Shown here: piece by piece, positions 57,276-64,000 of the stretch | Layout of the letters: each line of letters starts with the position of its first letter | How positions within the stretch are numbered: the stretch's first letter is position 1 | DNA from: Pycnococcus provasolii | Lineage: Eukaryota > Chlorophyta > Pseudoscourfieldiophyceae > Pseudoscourfieldiales | Direction of reading: 5' to 3' | NCBI GenBank assembly: GCA_049487715.1 | Contig: CP150550.1 | Location: forward strand, 124,001-188,000 | DNA length: 64,000 nucleotides | Notes under the pieces: generated by a model | What the model was told of the DNA's origin: nothing | What the model saw: only the letters and a program-made list of their open reading frames with translations | Database searches by the model: none | Program-made: the position numbers and the translations under genes

Positions 57276-58541
57276 ATGGCGCTGCTTGGGGTCCCACGTG
57301 TGCTGTCTCCGTCCATAATGCCCACCTCTATAGGTAGTAGTGGTATTCGAAGCGCTTGCATGCTCTCGTCTTTGCCGGCCTTCACTTGCCCTCCGATTTC
57401 TCCTTGGTTGGCGTCGTCGTCTTCGTTGGCGTCGTCAACTTCAGTGTCGGCGTCGTCAGTATCATTATCAGTATCGTCACTGTCATTGGCAGACTCCTCT
57501 CAGCATCTGCGCTGGTTTTCTTTGCGAAATGATGTCACGTCGCAAACTCCTCTCTCACAATCGCACTTTCCGCCTTCCAGTCCTTCAATGTCCGCATTGC
57601 AGTTGTCCTCGTTATTGGGTCGCCCGGCAATGGTGAACAATTATTGTGTTGATGGTGCTCAGACTCAGAAAAAGGTTGATGAGAAAATTGAGAAGACGAC
57701 ACGTGAAAAAGGTGAGGAGGGTAATTCTGGCGGGGGCAAGCACGAGCCGGACGACGACGAAGATGACGACGACCACCTAGCAAGTGACGGAAGCAACCGC
57801 AAGCTTTCCTGGTGGAGACAGGCGGACTGGTACGTGCGCGGCCAGAACGGCAAGTACGCACTTGCCGCCGTGATGGGCGACGTCGACGAAGACTTCGACG
57901 AGTCGGCATTCCTCGAAGGCGCGTGCGACGCGCTCTGCGCCGTAACAGAGCGACTCGGGGACATTTCGCCGAAACAATCGGCTGATACGCTCAAAAGTAT
58001 GGTGGGAAGCCGCATGTACCAAGCAATGCGCAAGACGGCCAAGGAGTATCAGCAGCAGGGCCTGAAGACAACTCACGTCGTGGACGAGATTTTAAGGTGC
58101 CAGGTGACGCAAGTACAGGTAGTGCCGCAAGAGGAGCGCGACCTGTACGAGTGGAACGAAGACGAGGAACGCGTGAGGGATATAAAGAGCAGCAGTGATC
58201 CGCACAAAGATCCGGACTGGGATGCTGGTGCTGCCGCCGGGAGCCCGCCGCCAGGTAGCCAATCTGGCTGGTTTCTTGGCAGCCTCGATAGCACGACGGA
58301 CGACGCCACGAAGGAGGAGGTGACTGCACGGCACCTTCTCATTCACGTGCGTTACTTTGTGCGAGAGACTGTCGGGCTATACGACATTTCCACAGATAAA
58401 ACCGTACACAACTCAGATCGCTACACCACACACACACTCATTTTTGCACGCGGGCCACTTCCGATCGACGACGACGCCACGGATGAGGAGAGACGGCGGA
58501 AGTACGATAGCCTTCCCTGGGTTGTGCTCGACCTTCATTGA
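57276..58541 (+). CDS. Tim44-like domain protein, probably mitochondrial
   Basis: About 421 residues from the Met at 57276; an in-frame Met at 57147 is possible. The N-terminal 90 residues are Ser-rich and basic-poor in acids, with LRWFSLRND near 88, compatible with a mitochondrial presequence. After an acidic low-complexity segment, residues about 210-300 read as a Tim44-like fold: DESAFLEGACDALCAVTERL, QSADTLKSMVGSRMYQAMR. The end has VTARHLLIHVRYFVRETVGLYD and LPWVVLDLH, reminiscent of Tim44/MRPL45 and a plant Tim44-related protein. Import-motor or ribosome role is inference; low-homology relative, not canonical TIM44. Confidence 0.68.
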   Translation: MALLGVPRVLSPSIMPTSIGSSGIRSACMLSSLPAFTCPPISPWLASSSSLASSTSVSASSVSLSVSSLSLADSSQHLRWFSLRNDVTSQTPLSQSHFPPSSPSMSALQLSSLLGRPAMVNNYCVDGAQTQKKVDEKIEKTTREKGEEGNSGGGKHEPDDDEDDDDHLASDGSNRKLSWWRQADWYVRGQNGKYALAAVMGDVDEDFDESAFLEGACDALCAVTERLGDISPKQSADTLKSMVGSRMYQAMRKTAKEYQQQGLKTTHVVDEILRCQVTQVQVVPQEERDLYEWNEDEERVRDIKSSSDPHKDPDWDAGAAAGSPPPGSQSGWFLGSLDSTTDDATKEEVTARHLLIHVRYFVRETVGLYDISTDKTVHNSDRYTTHTLIFARGPLPIDDDATDEERRRKYDSLPWVVLDLH

Positions 58542-58617
58542 CTGCGGCGGGCAAACTTAAGTTCAAATAAAAACAAATTCTTTAATATGGTATATAATTT
58601 ACAAAGTGTAAAAACGT

Positions 58618-60813
58618 TCATGCGATGAACGATTTCACTCCCAACCTCTCGGGTCCAGGTACAGGTGTACGCCCTGTTTCGTATCTTCGAAGAAATGTCT
58701 CCGGAGCACCAACCATGCGCGCGAGCTCTGCGCACGTCCGAGGAGGCTCGGTGGGACCCTCAGCATTGATGCGCGCCAACGGTTCCACGAACAGGGTACG
58801 CATTTCAGCTCGCAGAACGCGGCATGCGACAAAATCACCCGGGCGAAGTACGCTCGCATCAGCAGTGTCGCCAGCATCGTCGAGTAGCACGGCGCTACTA
58901 TTCCACACCGCGACGCGGTTGGTGTCTGTTCGCCCTCGCATCTGTCCCGGATCGCGCCCCGGACCTTCGACAACCACGAGGTGGATACGACCCGGCTCCA
59001 CCGTGGTGTTGCGCTTCACAAGGCCATCCAAGAACACCTCTATCGTCGCCTCGAGGCGCACTTGCTTGGCAGAAGGATCGACGTCGTCGACGAAAGATAC
59101 TTCTCCATTTCCCGCACGACGGTGAGCGGGCGTTCCAGGTCGCTCGCTGTACGCGAACGTGAACGCCTGGTCAAACTGAACTTTGCGCATGACATCCACG
59201 GTATCTCGATGCTCTTCCTCCGTCTCTGAACTGAATCCGGAGATGACGTCCGTCGACAGTGCCACATTGTCTCCGATCACCGCGCGCGCGCGCCGAACAA
59301 GCTGCATGAATGCTTCGCTTGAGTAGCCGCGACGCATGTGACTGAGCACGCGGTCATTCCCACTTTGCAGTGGAAGGTGAAGCTGCTTGCATATGTTGGG
59401 ACGACCTGCAATCACGCTGAGAAGTTCGAGCGGGAAGTCCTTTGGATGCGGGCTCGTAAAGCGGAAGCGGGTGTTGGGGCATAGGTACGAGCATGCAAGA
59501 AGCAGGGCGGCGAAGCGAATCGCATCCTCGGACTGCGGTGGCTGGTATCGTGTGGCAAATCCAGGTGAGCTGTAGAATGTCGAAGTATAAGTGCCGCCAA
59601 TGATGCCGTTGGTGGTCGCTGTGATACTCTCGTCGTTCTCATCCTCCCTCTCGTCGTCGTCGTCGTCGACGTCGTGGTTGGCGCTTCGTAGCCGCTGAAC
59701 ATCGTCCACAGCCTGGCGAAGGACTTCGCCGAGGAACTCGTTCAGCGCGCGGAGAGATGGTTGTGGCGAGCAATCATCGCTCGTGTCGGCATCCGACGCA
59801 GCGCGTACGTACGAGTTGACGTTCTGACCCAAGAGCGTGATTTCGCGGGCGCCGCCCTCGTGACTGAGAACGTAGCACTCGCGCAGTATCGACAGAGAGT
59901 CTCGACTTCGCTCCGGACCACGCGTTTTAGGAACGACGCAGAAAGTGCAGTGGTTCGCGCACCCCCGCATGATGGACACGAGGCGCATGGGTCCCTGCCG
60001 ACCGTCGTCGAGGTGCGTTCGCACAGCGTGCGCGTCGTCGTCGAGCATCACGAGAGAAGAAGGCACGGGAGCAAAGTCTGCGTACGTCTCTGTTGACGAC
60101 AGCTTAACATTCATGTTTGGCGCGTGCTCTCCGCCGTCGTCATCTCCGCGTGCTCCACTTCTCCTGCGTCGTGCAACGTCGATGAGCCTCGGCAGATCAC
60201 GGTATGCGTCAGGCCCACATACGGCATCAGCGAGCGGAGTGTCGCCCTTGAGCAAGTCCGCCTTGACTCGCTCTGCCATACATCCAAGCACTGCGATGAC
60301 GGGCGGCTCAACGCGGTGTCTACTCGCTTCGTGGTGAAACGCGTTCCTTGCGTGCTTGAGGTGGTTCGCGACTCGCGTCTCCGCCGAGTCACGGATCGCG
60401 CACGTGTTGACGAGGTAGACGTCGACGAGAGATCGCGAGACGTCGTGAGGCACGCCCCTCTTGGCGGCGTGGTGCGCGTCTGCGGTGAGTGCGGACGGCA
60501 CGCCTGCATGCTCGCGGTACCCGGCGTCGTCGAGGATGCGGCGCACGACGTCCGCATCCGCGAAGTTCATCGCGCATCCGTACGTGTGTATGGCGTAGCT
60601 GCTTGGAAGCAAAGAACGCAAAGATGAATGCTTCGAGGTAACTTCGGATGAGCCTGATGATGAGCCTGATGATGATGATGATGAGGAGGAATAAAGACGT
60701 TTTGAAAAGAGCGACTTATTAATATAAGAGTGGCCTCTATTAATAAGAAGTCTAGAGCAGTGACTGTTTTTATTAACCTTAACAAATATGAAAGAGAACA
60801 AAGAAGACGCCAT
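58618..60813 (-). CDS. CDK5RAP1: CDK5RAP1/MiaB-type tRNA methylthiotransferase
   Basis: 731 residues. Radical-SAM enzyme that adds methylthio groups to N6-isopentenyladenosine at position 37 of mitochondrial (and other) tRNAs. UPF0004 domain: IHTYGCAMNFADADVVRRIL, VYLVNTCAIRDSAETR, VLGCMAER, giving the three Cys of one cluster. Radical SAM: MRGCANHCTFC (Cys-x3-Cys-x2-Cys, about residue 286). Later motifs: RFTSPHPKDFP, LHLPLQSGNDRVLSHMRRGYS, DVISGFSSETEEEH. TRAM-like end. The start MASSLFSFIFVKVNKNSHCSR is presequence-like. An acidic insert of about 60 residues lies between the SAM motif and RFTSPHP. The last 45 residues extend past the TRAM end. Confidence 0.94.
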   Translation of the reverse strand: MASSLFSFIFVKVNKNSHCSRLLINRGHSYINKSLFSKRLYSSSSSSSSGSSSGSSEVTSKHSSLRSLLPSSYAIHTYGCAMNFADADVVRRILDDAGYREHAGVPSALTADAHHAAKRGVPHDVSRSLVDVYLVNTCAIRDSAETRVANHLKHARNAFHHEASRHRVEPPVIAVLGCMAERVKADLLKGDTPLADAVCGPDAYRDLPRLIDVARRRRSGARGDDDGGEHAPNMNVKLSSTETYADFAPVPSSLVMLDDDAHAVRTHLDDGRQGPMRLVSIMRGCANHCTFCVVPKTRGPERSRDSLSILRECYVLSHEGGAREITLLGQNVNSYVRAASDADTSDDCSPQPSLRALNEFLGEVLRQAVDDVQRLRSANHDVDDDDDEREDENDESITATTNGIIGGTYTSTFYSSPGFATRYQPPQSEDAIRFAALLLACSYLCPNTRFRFTSPHPKDFPLELLSVIAGRPNICKQLHLPLQSGNDRVLSHMRRGYSSEAFMQLVRRARAVIGDNVALSTDVISGFSSETEEEHRDTVDVMRKVQFDQAFTFAYSERPGTPAHRRAGNGEVSFVDDVDPSAKQVRLEATIEVFLDGLVKRNTTVEPGRIHLVVVEGPGRDPGQMRGRTDTNRVAVWNSSAVLLDDAGDTADASVLRPGDFVACRVLRAEMRTLFVEPLARINAEGPTEPPRTCAELARMVGAPETFLRRYETGRTPVPGPERLGVKSFIA

Positions 60814-60896
60814 GATACGATAGGACGGTTAGGCGGCGCCACAATGATGAAGATTGATTTGGATTCTTAGTTTTGAGAGCACCCATGCCTAAAAAG

Positions 60897-60937
60897 TAGG
60901 GTTTTGGGTTAGGGTTAGGGTTACGACTAGGGTTAGG
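60897..60937. repeat. TTAGGG-type repeats upstream of CDK5RAP1
   Basis: GTAGGGTTTTGGGTTAGGG, then GTTAGGGTTACGACTAGGG, 84-124 bp upstream of the CDK5RAP1 start. On the gene's sense strand the C-rich version reads. The spacer 60814-61140 also has a (TG)n run at about 61002-61035. Confidence 0.85.
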
Positions 60938-61001
60938 AAGCTGGGTGGGTGACGCACTCGTAGTTCTTAAGTGATGATGATGACGCGGTACCAACTAACT
61001 G

Positions 61002-61035
61002 ATGTGTGTGTGTGTGTGTGTGTGTTGTGTGTTGT
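61002..61035. repeat. TG dinucleotide repeat
   Basis: GT/TG repeat of about 24 bp with following TTGTGTG variants. Confidence 0.9.
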
Positions 61036-61140
61036 GTTTTATCATCGTATGTAACTTTGTACTCGTACCCTTACTATTTTTACTATTTTTATGGTTAAGG
61101 TATTCTTTTTTTAAGGTATTAATAAGAGTCCATAAGGTGT

Positions 61141-61551
61141 CTAGTCCTCGTCCTCGTACCCGTCGTACTCGTCGTCAGGAACTATGAGCTCGTCAGGGTC
61201 ACCCTCGAACTCGGCGAACCGACCGTCATCCGCCTTCTCCTCGCCACCCATGGACGTCGTGACGGTGTCGCCGTTCTTGTCGATCGTGATCGACTGCGGC
61301 TCGCTCATGTGCTGGTTCTGTCCGGCGAACGCGCCGGGCGAAGGACGCGGCGGGAGCGGGGGAAGCGAGCGAACTCGCAAAAACACGCCGATGCAAATCG
61401 CCAAGAACAGGGCGAGGAACCCGAATCCCACGTACTTTGCGTGCGAGTGGTTCTCGACGTTGCGTGCCTTGCGTGTGCGCGCCTGCTTGCGCGACTCCTT
61501 CGGCTCGCCGCCGCCTGACGTGGTCCCTGACTTGGAGTGGCGCGCCACCAT
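61141..61551 (-). CDS. Small single-pass membrane protein, unknown function
   Basis: About 136 residues from the Met at 61551 (MVARHSKSGTTSGGG). The first about 40 residues are basic with many Lys, Arg and Ser; a helix follows at about 40-60 (YVGFGFLALFLAICIGVFLRV); the remainder is Pro-rich then acidic and ends in DDEYDGYEDED. The basic start plus helix recalls the ER protein RAMP4/SERP1, but RAMP4 ends after its helix, so this is only a weak likeness. An upstream in-frame Met at 61575 would add MGFFYFSC. No homologue recognised with confidence. Confidence 0.6.
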   Translation of the reverse strand: MVARHSKSGTTSGGGEPKESRKQARTRKARNVENHSHAKYVGFGFLALFLAICIGVFLRVRSLPPLPPRPSPGAFAGQNQHMSEPQSITIDKNGDTVTTSMGGEEKADDGRFAEFEGDPDELIVPDDEYDGYEDED

Positions 61552-61637
61552 ACAGCTGAAATAAAAAAATCCCAAACGGGGGAGGGAATGATCCAGACCA
61601 AGGAGGAGAAAGGCGAAGGACGGAAGGAGGAGTCTTC

Positions 61638-61771
61638 GGGTTAGGGTAGGAAGTAGGGTTACGTTGTTAGGGTTTCCCGGGAAGTTCGTCTTGCTAGCTA
61701 GGGTAGCTAGGGTTAGCTAGGGTTACGTCGTTAGGGTTTCCCGAGAAGTTCGTCTTGCTAGGGTTAGGGTT
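61638..61771. repeat. TTAGGG/CTAGGG motifs with a 44-bp direct repeat
   Basis: Two 44-bp copies, 61654-61697 and 61718-61761 (period 64 bp), that differ at two positions (GTTGTT/GTCGTT and CCCGGG/CCCGAG), both starting TAGGGTTACG and ending GTCTTGCTAG, with GCTAGGGT units between and GTTAGGGTTA after. They lie in the head-to-head spacer between the small membrane gene and AAAS. The rest of 61552-61976 is leader. Confidence 0.9.
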
Positions 61772-61976
61772 ATATCCCAGAAAAAAAAGCAAACAAAACA
61801 ACCTTTCCTTTCCTCTTGTCAGCTTGTTGGGGTGGCATTCGCGCGGTTTCTTGCCCATTTCCGACACACTTCTTTCTTTCATTCATTCAACCTCGTCTCG
61901 TCCGTCGGAACAACACAACAGCAACAAACAGACAAATACATAAGGAGCCTAGGCGAGCGATTTCGATTATTCTATT

Positions 61977-63554
61977 ATGGCGTCGTCGTCTCTTCCTCTT
62001 CAGGTTCCCTCCTTCCAGGAACTCGAACTCACGCAGAGGCCTCACGTCGACGAACGAACCATCGCGGAAATCAACGGCCTGCTCGTCTGCAGATCCACGA
62101 CGACGACGCTAGCTGCGCACGCTGCGGCAAGCATACCGCTCGCGGCACTCGCTGTCGAAGCGCCTCTGCTCGCACTCCACGAATCTCGGGTGGCAGGGAC
62201 ACAGGAGGCTTCCACGGAACCCGCGCCACCCAGCGCCTGGCACCCACTCAGGCCATGGCTCGCTGTCGCCGACCCAGCGACAGGAAAGGTGCTCGTGTTC
62301 GACCTCAGTGCGACGCTCGGGGGCGCGGGCGCGGATGCAAAAGCAAGGGAGGCGCTCGGTGCCAACGCCGCCATGAGACGATCCGGTATGCCGCCGGACG
62401 CACTCAAGCCTGTTCTCGAACTGTCCCACGCGGGTGTATCGCACGTCAGCGCGCTTGCGTGGAGACCAAGACACCCAGGCCAGCTGCTCGCCGCCTGCGA
62501 GGGAGGGTACGTGCTTTGGACCGTGTGCAGCCCGGCAGCCTACGTGCGACCAGTGAGCAACAGCCAGTCGGAAGGCGCGGCGGTTAGGTTTGGCAAGCAC
62601 GCACGTGGTGGTGCGGCGGCACAGCCGCATCCTAACGCAACCTCGTCGAACACGACAGCCGCAGCGGGAGACTTGGCAAGCCTGGCCGCTTTTGAGACTG
62701 CGGTGTTGACAAAGGCGGACGCCACCGCCGCCTCCTCCTCTGCGCGCTTCTTCGCAAGCGCAAGCGCTGGCAACGCCTCGCGTGTCGTGTGGCGTCCAGA
62801 TGGACGCATGGCTGCCGCAGTGGGATCCTGCAGCAAGCGCGACGTGGCAACGGCATATCCGCGCAGCAAGTCGCCCGTATCGACCCTGCTCGAATGGGTC
62901 GGCGAATTTCTTCCCAGCCTTGGTACCGCTAGCGTGCATCTCATCTGCCCTGCGGACGGAGACGGCGTGCAGACGGTGCGCACGGATGCCGTGGACTGCA
63001 CAGACGCGGCATTCAGCCCGTGTGGGCGCTACCTGCTCGTGGTGGGCGCGAGCGGGAGGTTGCGTCTCTACAGCACGGAGCGTTTCGAGAGCGTGGCATT
63101 TAGCCTCGGCGAAAGCGTTGCGGGCATCGCGTGGGCGCCAGTGCAAGACACGGACGAGGCGACCGCCGTTGTGGTGCTAACAGGTGGCACAGCACTAAGC
63201 CTCGTGGTGCCAAGCGCGCCGCCGGCGAGAACGGCAGCCTTGCTTCCGCTCACGCTCCCAGCGCTGCCGCGCCTCGCGCAGGAGAAGGAGGGCTGCAAGG
63301 GCGTGTCGTGGGACGCACGTGGACTACGACTGGTGATCAGCCTCGGCGGTGGGGAGGCGGCTGTTTACCAAACCGTGCACACGCCAGTTCTTGTGGCACA
63401 CCTCATGGGTTTCGTGCGCGCATTCGACACGGGGCGCACGCAGCCATCCGCATTCGCGTACCATCCGTCGTGGCCGCGCGGGGCTCTATTAGCCGCTAGC
63501 ATGTCAGGCGAAGGCAGCGCTGCGGTGGTTCCCATGGTGATGGATGGTGCGTAA
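61977..63554 (+). CDS. AAAS: Aladin (AAAS) nucleoporin, WD40
   Basis: 525 residues. Nuclear pore WD-repeat protein anchored by NDC1. WD-like blades visible in AWHPLRPWLAVADPATGKVLVFD, HVSALAWRPRHPGQLLAACEGGYVLW, WRPDGRMAAAVGSCSK (blade), AFSPCGRYLLVVGASGRLRLYS and GIAWAPVQ. The C-terminal signature AFAYHPSWPRGALLAASMSGEGSA corresponds to the FHP..  GALL...W aladin end. Poly-Ala and Ser inserts lie between blades 2 and 3. Start after a 5' leader, single exon. The second nucleoporin in the window besides the NUP50-like one. Confidence 0.85.
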   Translation: MASSSLPLQVPSFQELELTQRPHVDERTIAEINGLLVCRSTTTTLAAHAAASIPLAALAVEAPLLALHESRVAGTQEASTEPAPPSAWHPLRPWLAVADPATGKVLVFDLSATLGGAGADAKAREALGANAAMRRSGMPPDALKPVLELSHAGVSHVSALAWRPRHPGQLLAACEGGYVLWTVCSPAAYVRPVSNSQSEGAAVRFGKHARGGAAAQPHPNATSSNTTAAAGDLASLAAFETAVLTKADATAASSSARFFASASAGNASRVVWRPDGRMAAAVGSCSKRDVATAYPRSKSPVSTLLEWVGEFLPSLGTASVHLICPADGDGVQTVRTDAVDCTDAAFSPCGRYLLVVGASGRLRLYSTERFESVAFSLGESVAGIAWAPVQDTDEATAVVVLTGGTALSLVVPSAPPARTAALLPLTLPALPRLAQEKEGCKGVSWDARGLRLVISLGGGEAAVYQTVHTPVLVAHLMGFVRAFDTGRTQPSAFAYHPSWPRGALLAASMSGEGSAAVVPMVMDGA

Positions 63555-63559
63555 CTGCT

Positions 63560-63865
63560 TTGCTTTGTAAAACCAAGTTTTTGTTTTTCTTTGCTTTCAT
63601 TTTTGACGTATACGACTTGCTCTTCGCTAAACTTTATCTTTCGGGGAAAATTTTTGCTGATGAAACCCCGATTCCATTTTCCGAACTTAACCGTACGCCA
63701 ACGGCGAATGAGAGAGAGTGTTCGGTCCCGGCCCATATGCCCAGCGAATGGCGAATCATGACACGATTTAAGAATATTGTGTCGCATGCCTGGCAGATCC
63801 GGAACATAAAGAGTGCGAGGTTCGTTGTCAGACTCGTGATACAGTAAGCCATCATGAGCCACCAT
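63560..63865 (-). mobile_element. Relic of Ty3/gypsy retrotransposon integrase (zinc-binding domain)
   Basis: Minus frame 63865 downward encodes DGLLYHES, TLYVPDLPGMRHNILKSCHDS, PFAGHMGRDRTLSLIRR, the H2C2-type linker and zinc region that precedes the integrase core of Ty3/gypsy Pol. Only the first His pair is seen; after LIRR the homology stops and the frame runs on into the AAAS gene antisense. An in-frame TAG lies 6 bp upstream of the Met. So it is a truncated, dead fragment; no core (DDE), RT or LTR is recognisable, though more may lie past the right edge. Confidence 0.65.
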
Positions 63866-64000
63866 GTCCTATTGTCCTTAGAAGGATTATCAAGAAGAAG
63901 TTGATACGACTAGAATACGAGAACAACCTCCAGGTGCTCGCGGATGTTGCTCAGGAGAATAAACGCAAGCGTCAAGAGGACTAGAGGAGGTGATTGCGCG
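63866..64000. other. Window end, no clear gene
   Basis: On the plus strand an open stretch (about 63880-63983) ends in KKKLIRLEYENNLQVL...ENKRKRQED then stop, possibly the end of another exon or part of the retroelement region. Not enough sequence to call. Confidence 0.3.

Noticed and set aside
61141-61551. Firm assignment of the small membrane protein to RAMP4/SERP1
   Set aside because: Similar basic start plus helix, but the long acidic C-terminal tail does not fit; left as unknown.
4535-61771. TTAGGG arrays as chromosome ends or fusion points
   Set aside because: They are short, scattered, have both orientations and lie between intact unrelated genes on both sides.

Overview
This is a compact, GC-rich eukaryotic nuclear segment. 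The gene set points to the green lineage, most likely a small unicellular chlorophyte (prasinophyte-like) alga. It combines plastid genes (phylloquinone-type MenA, a transit-peptide rubredoxin, two probable thylakoid-lumen proteins, a probably plastid NDP kinase) with plant-type families (AP2/ERF factor, patatin phospholipase with LRRs of the pPLA-I kind, a DUF7906-type membrane protein). It also has eukaryotic core genes: BRE1, U2AF35, FAB1, CAP-H, SLBP, AAR2, AAAS, NUP50-like, CDK5RAP1. Genes are mostly single-exon. I resolved three introns of 89-157 nt by matching GT/AG sites with reading phase, and propose a fourth.

Layout: a partial repeat protein (-) at 1-858; NDP kinase (+), TANGO2 (-), MYND protein (-), NUP50-like (+) and rubredoxin (-) to 6.7 kb; a zinc-ribbon repeat protein (+), DUF7906-type protein (-), BRE1 (+), U2AF35 (-) and FAB1 (+) to 22.6 kb; alpha/beta hydrolase (-), RGG/RRM protein (+), pPLA (-), CAP-H (+), DUF1499 protein (-), kinase (+), AP2 (+), SLBP (+), SAM carrier (+), AAR2 (-), MenA (+), PAQR (+), lumen protein (-) and F-box (+) to 48.7 kb; a 2,419-residue STRA6-like protein (+), Tim44-like (+), CDK5RAP1 (-), a small membrane protein (-) and AAAS (+) to 63.6 kb; then a retroelement relic.

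Gene order alternates strand to an unusual degree, giving short tail-to-tail spacers (about 44-200 bp) and longer head-to-head spacers. Tandem TTAGGG (telomere-like) motifs sit in 12 of about 19 gene-upstream spacers and in none of the tail-to-tail spacers, so they look like promoter elements and not chromosome ends. The second main observation is the 7.3-kb gene whose C-terminus matches the STRA6/retinol-receptor family behind a very large ectodomain with repeated Ig-like motifs.

The genes do not form one pathway. Shared themes are mRNA processing (U2AF35, AAR2, SLBP), nuclear pore (NUP50-like, AAAS) and plastid function. All family assignments were made by reading motifs, not by database search.
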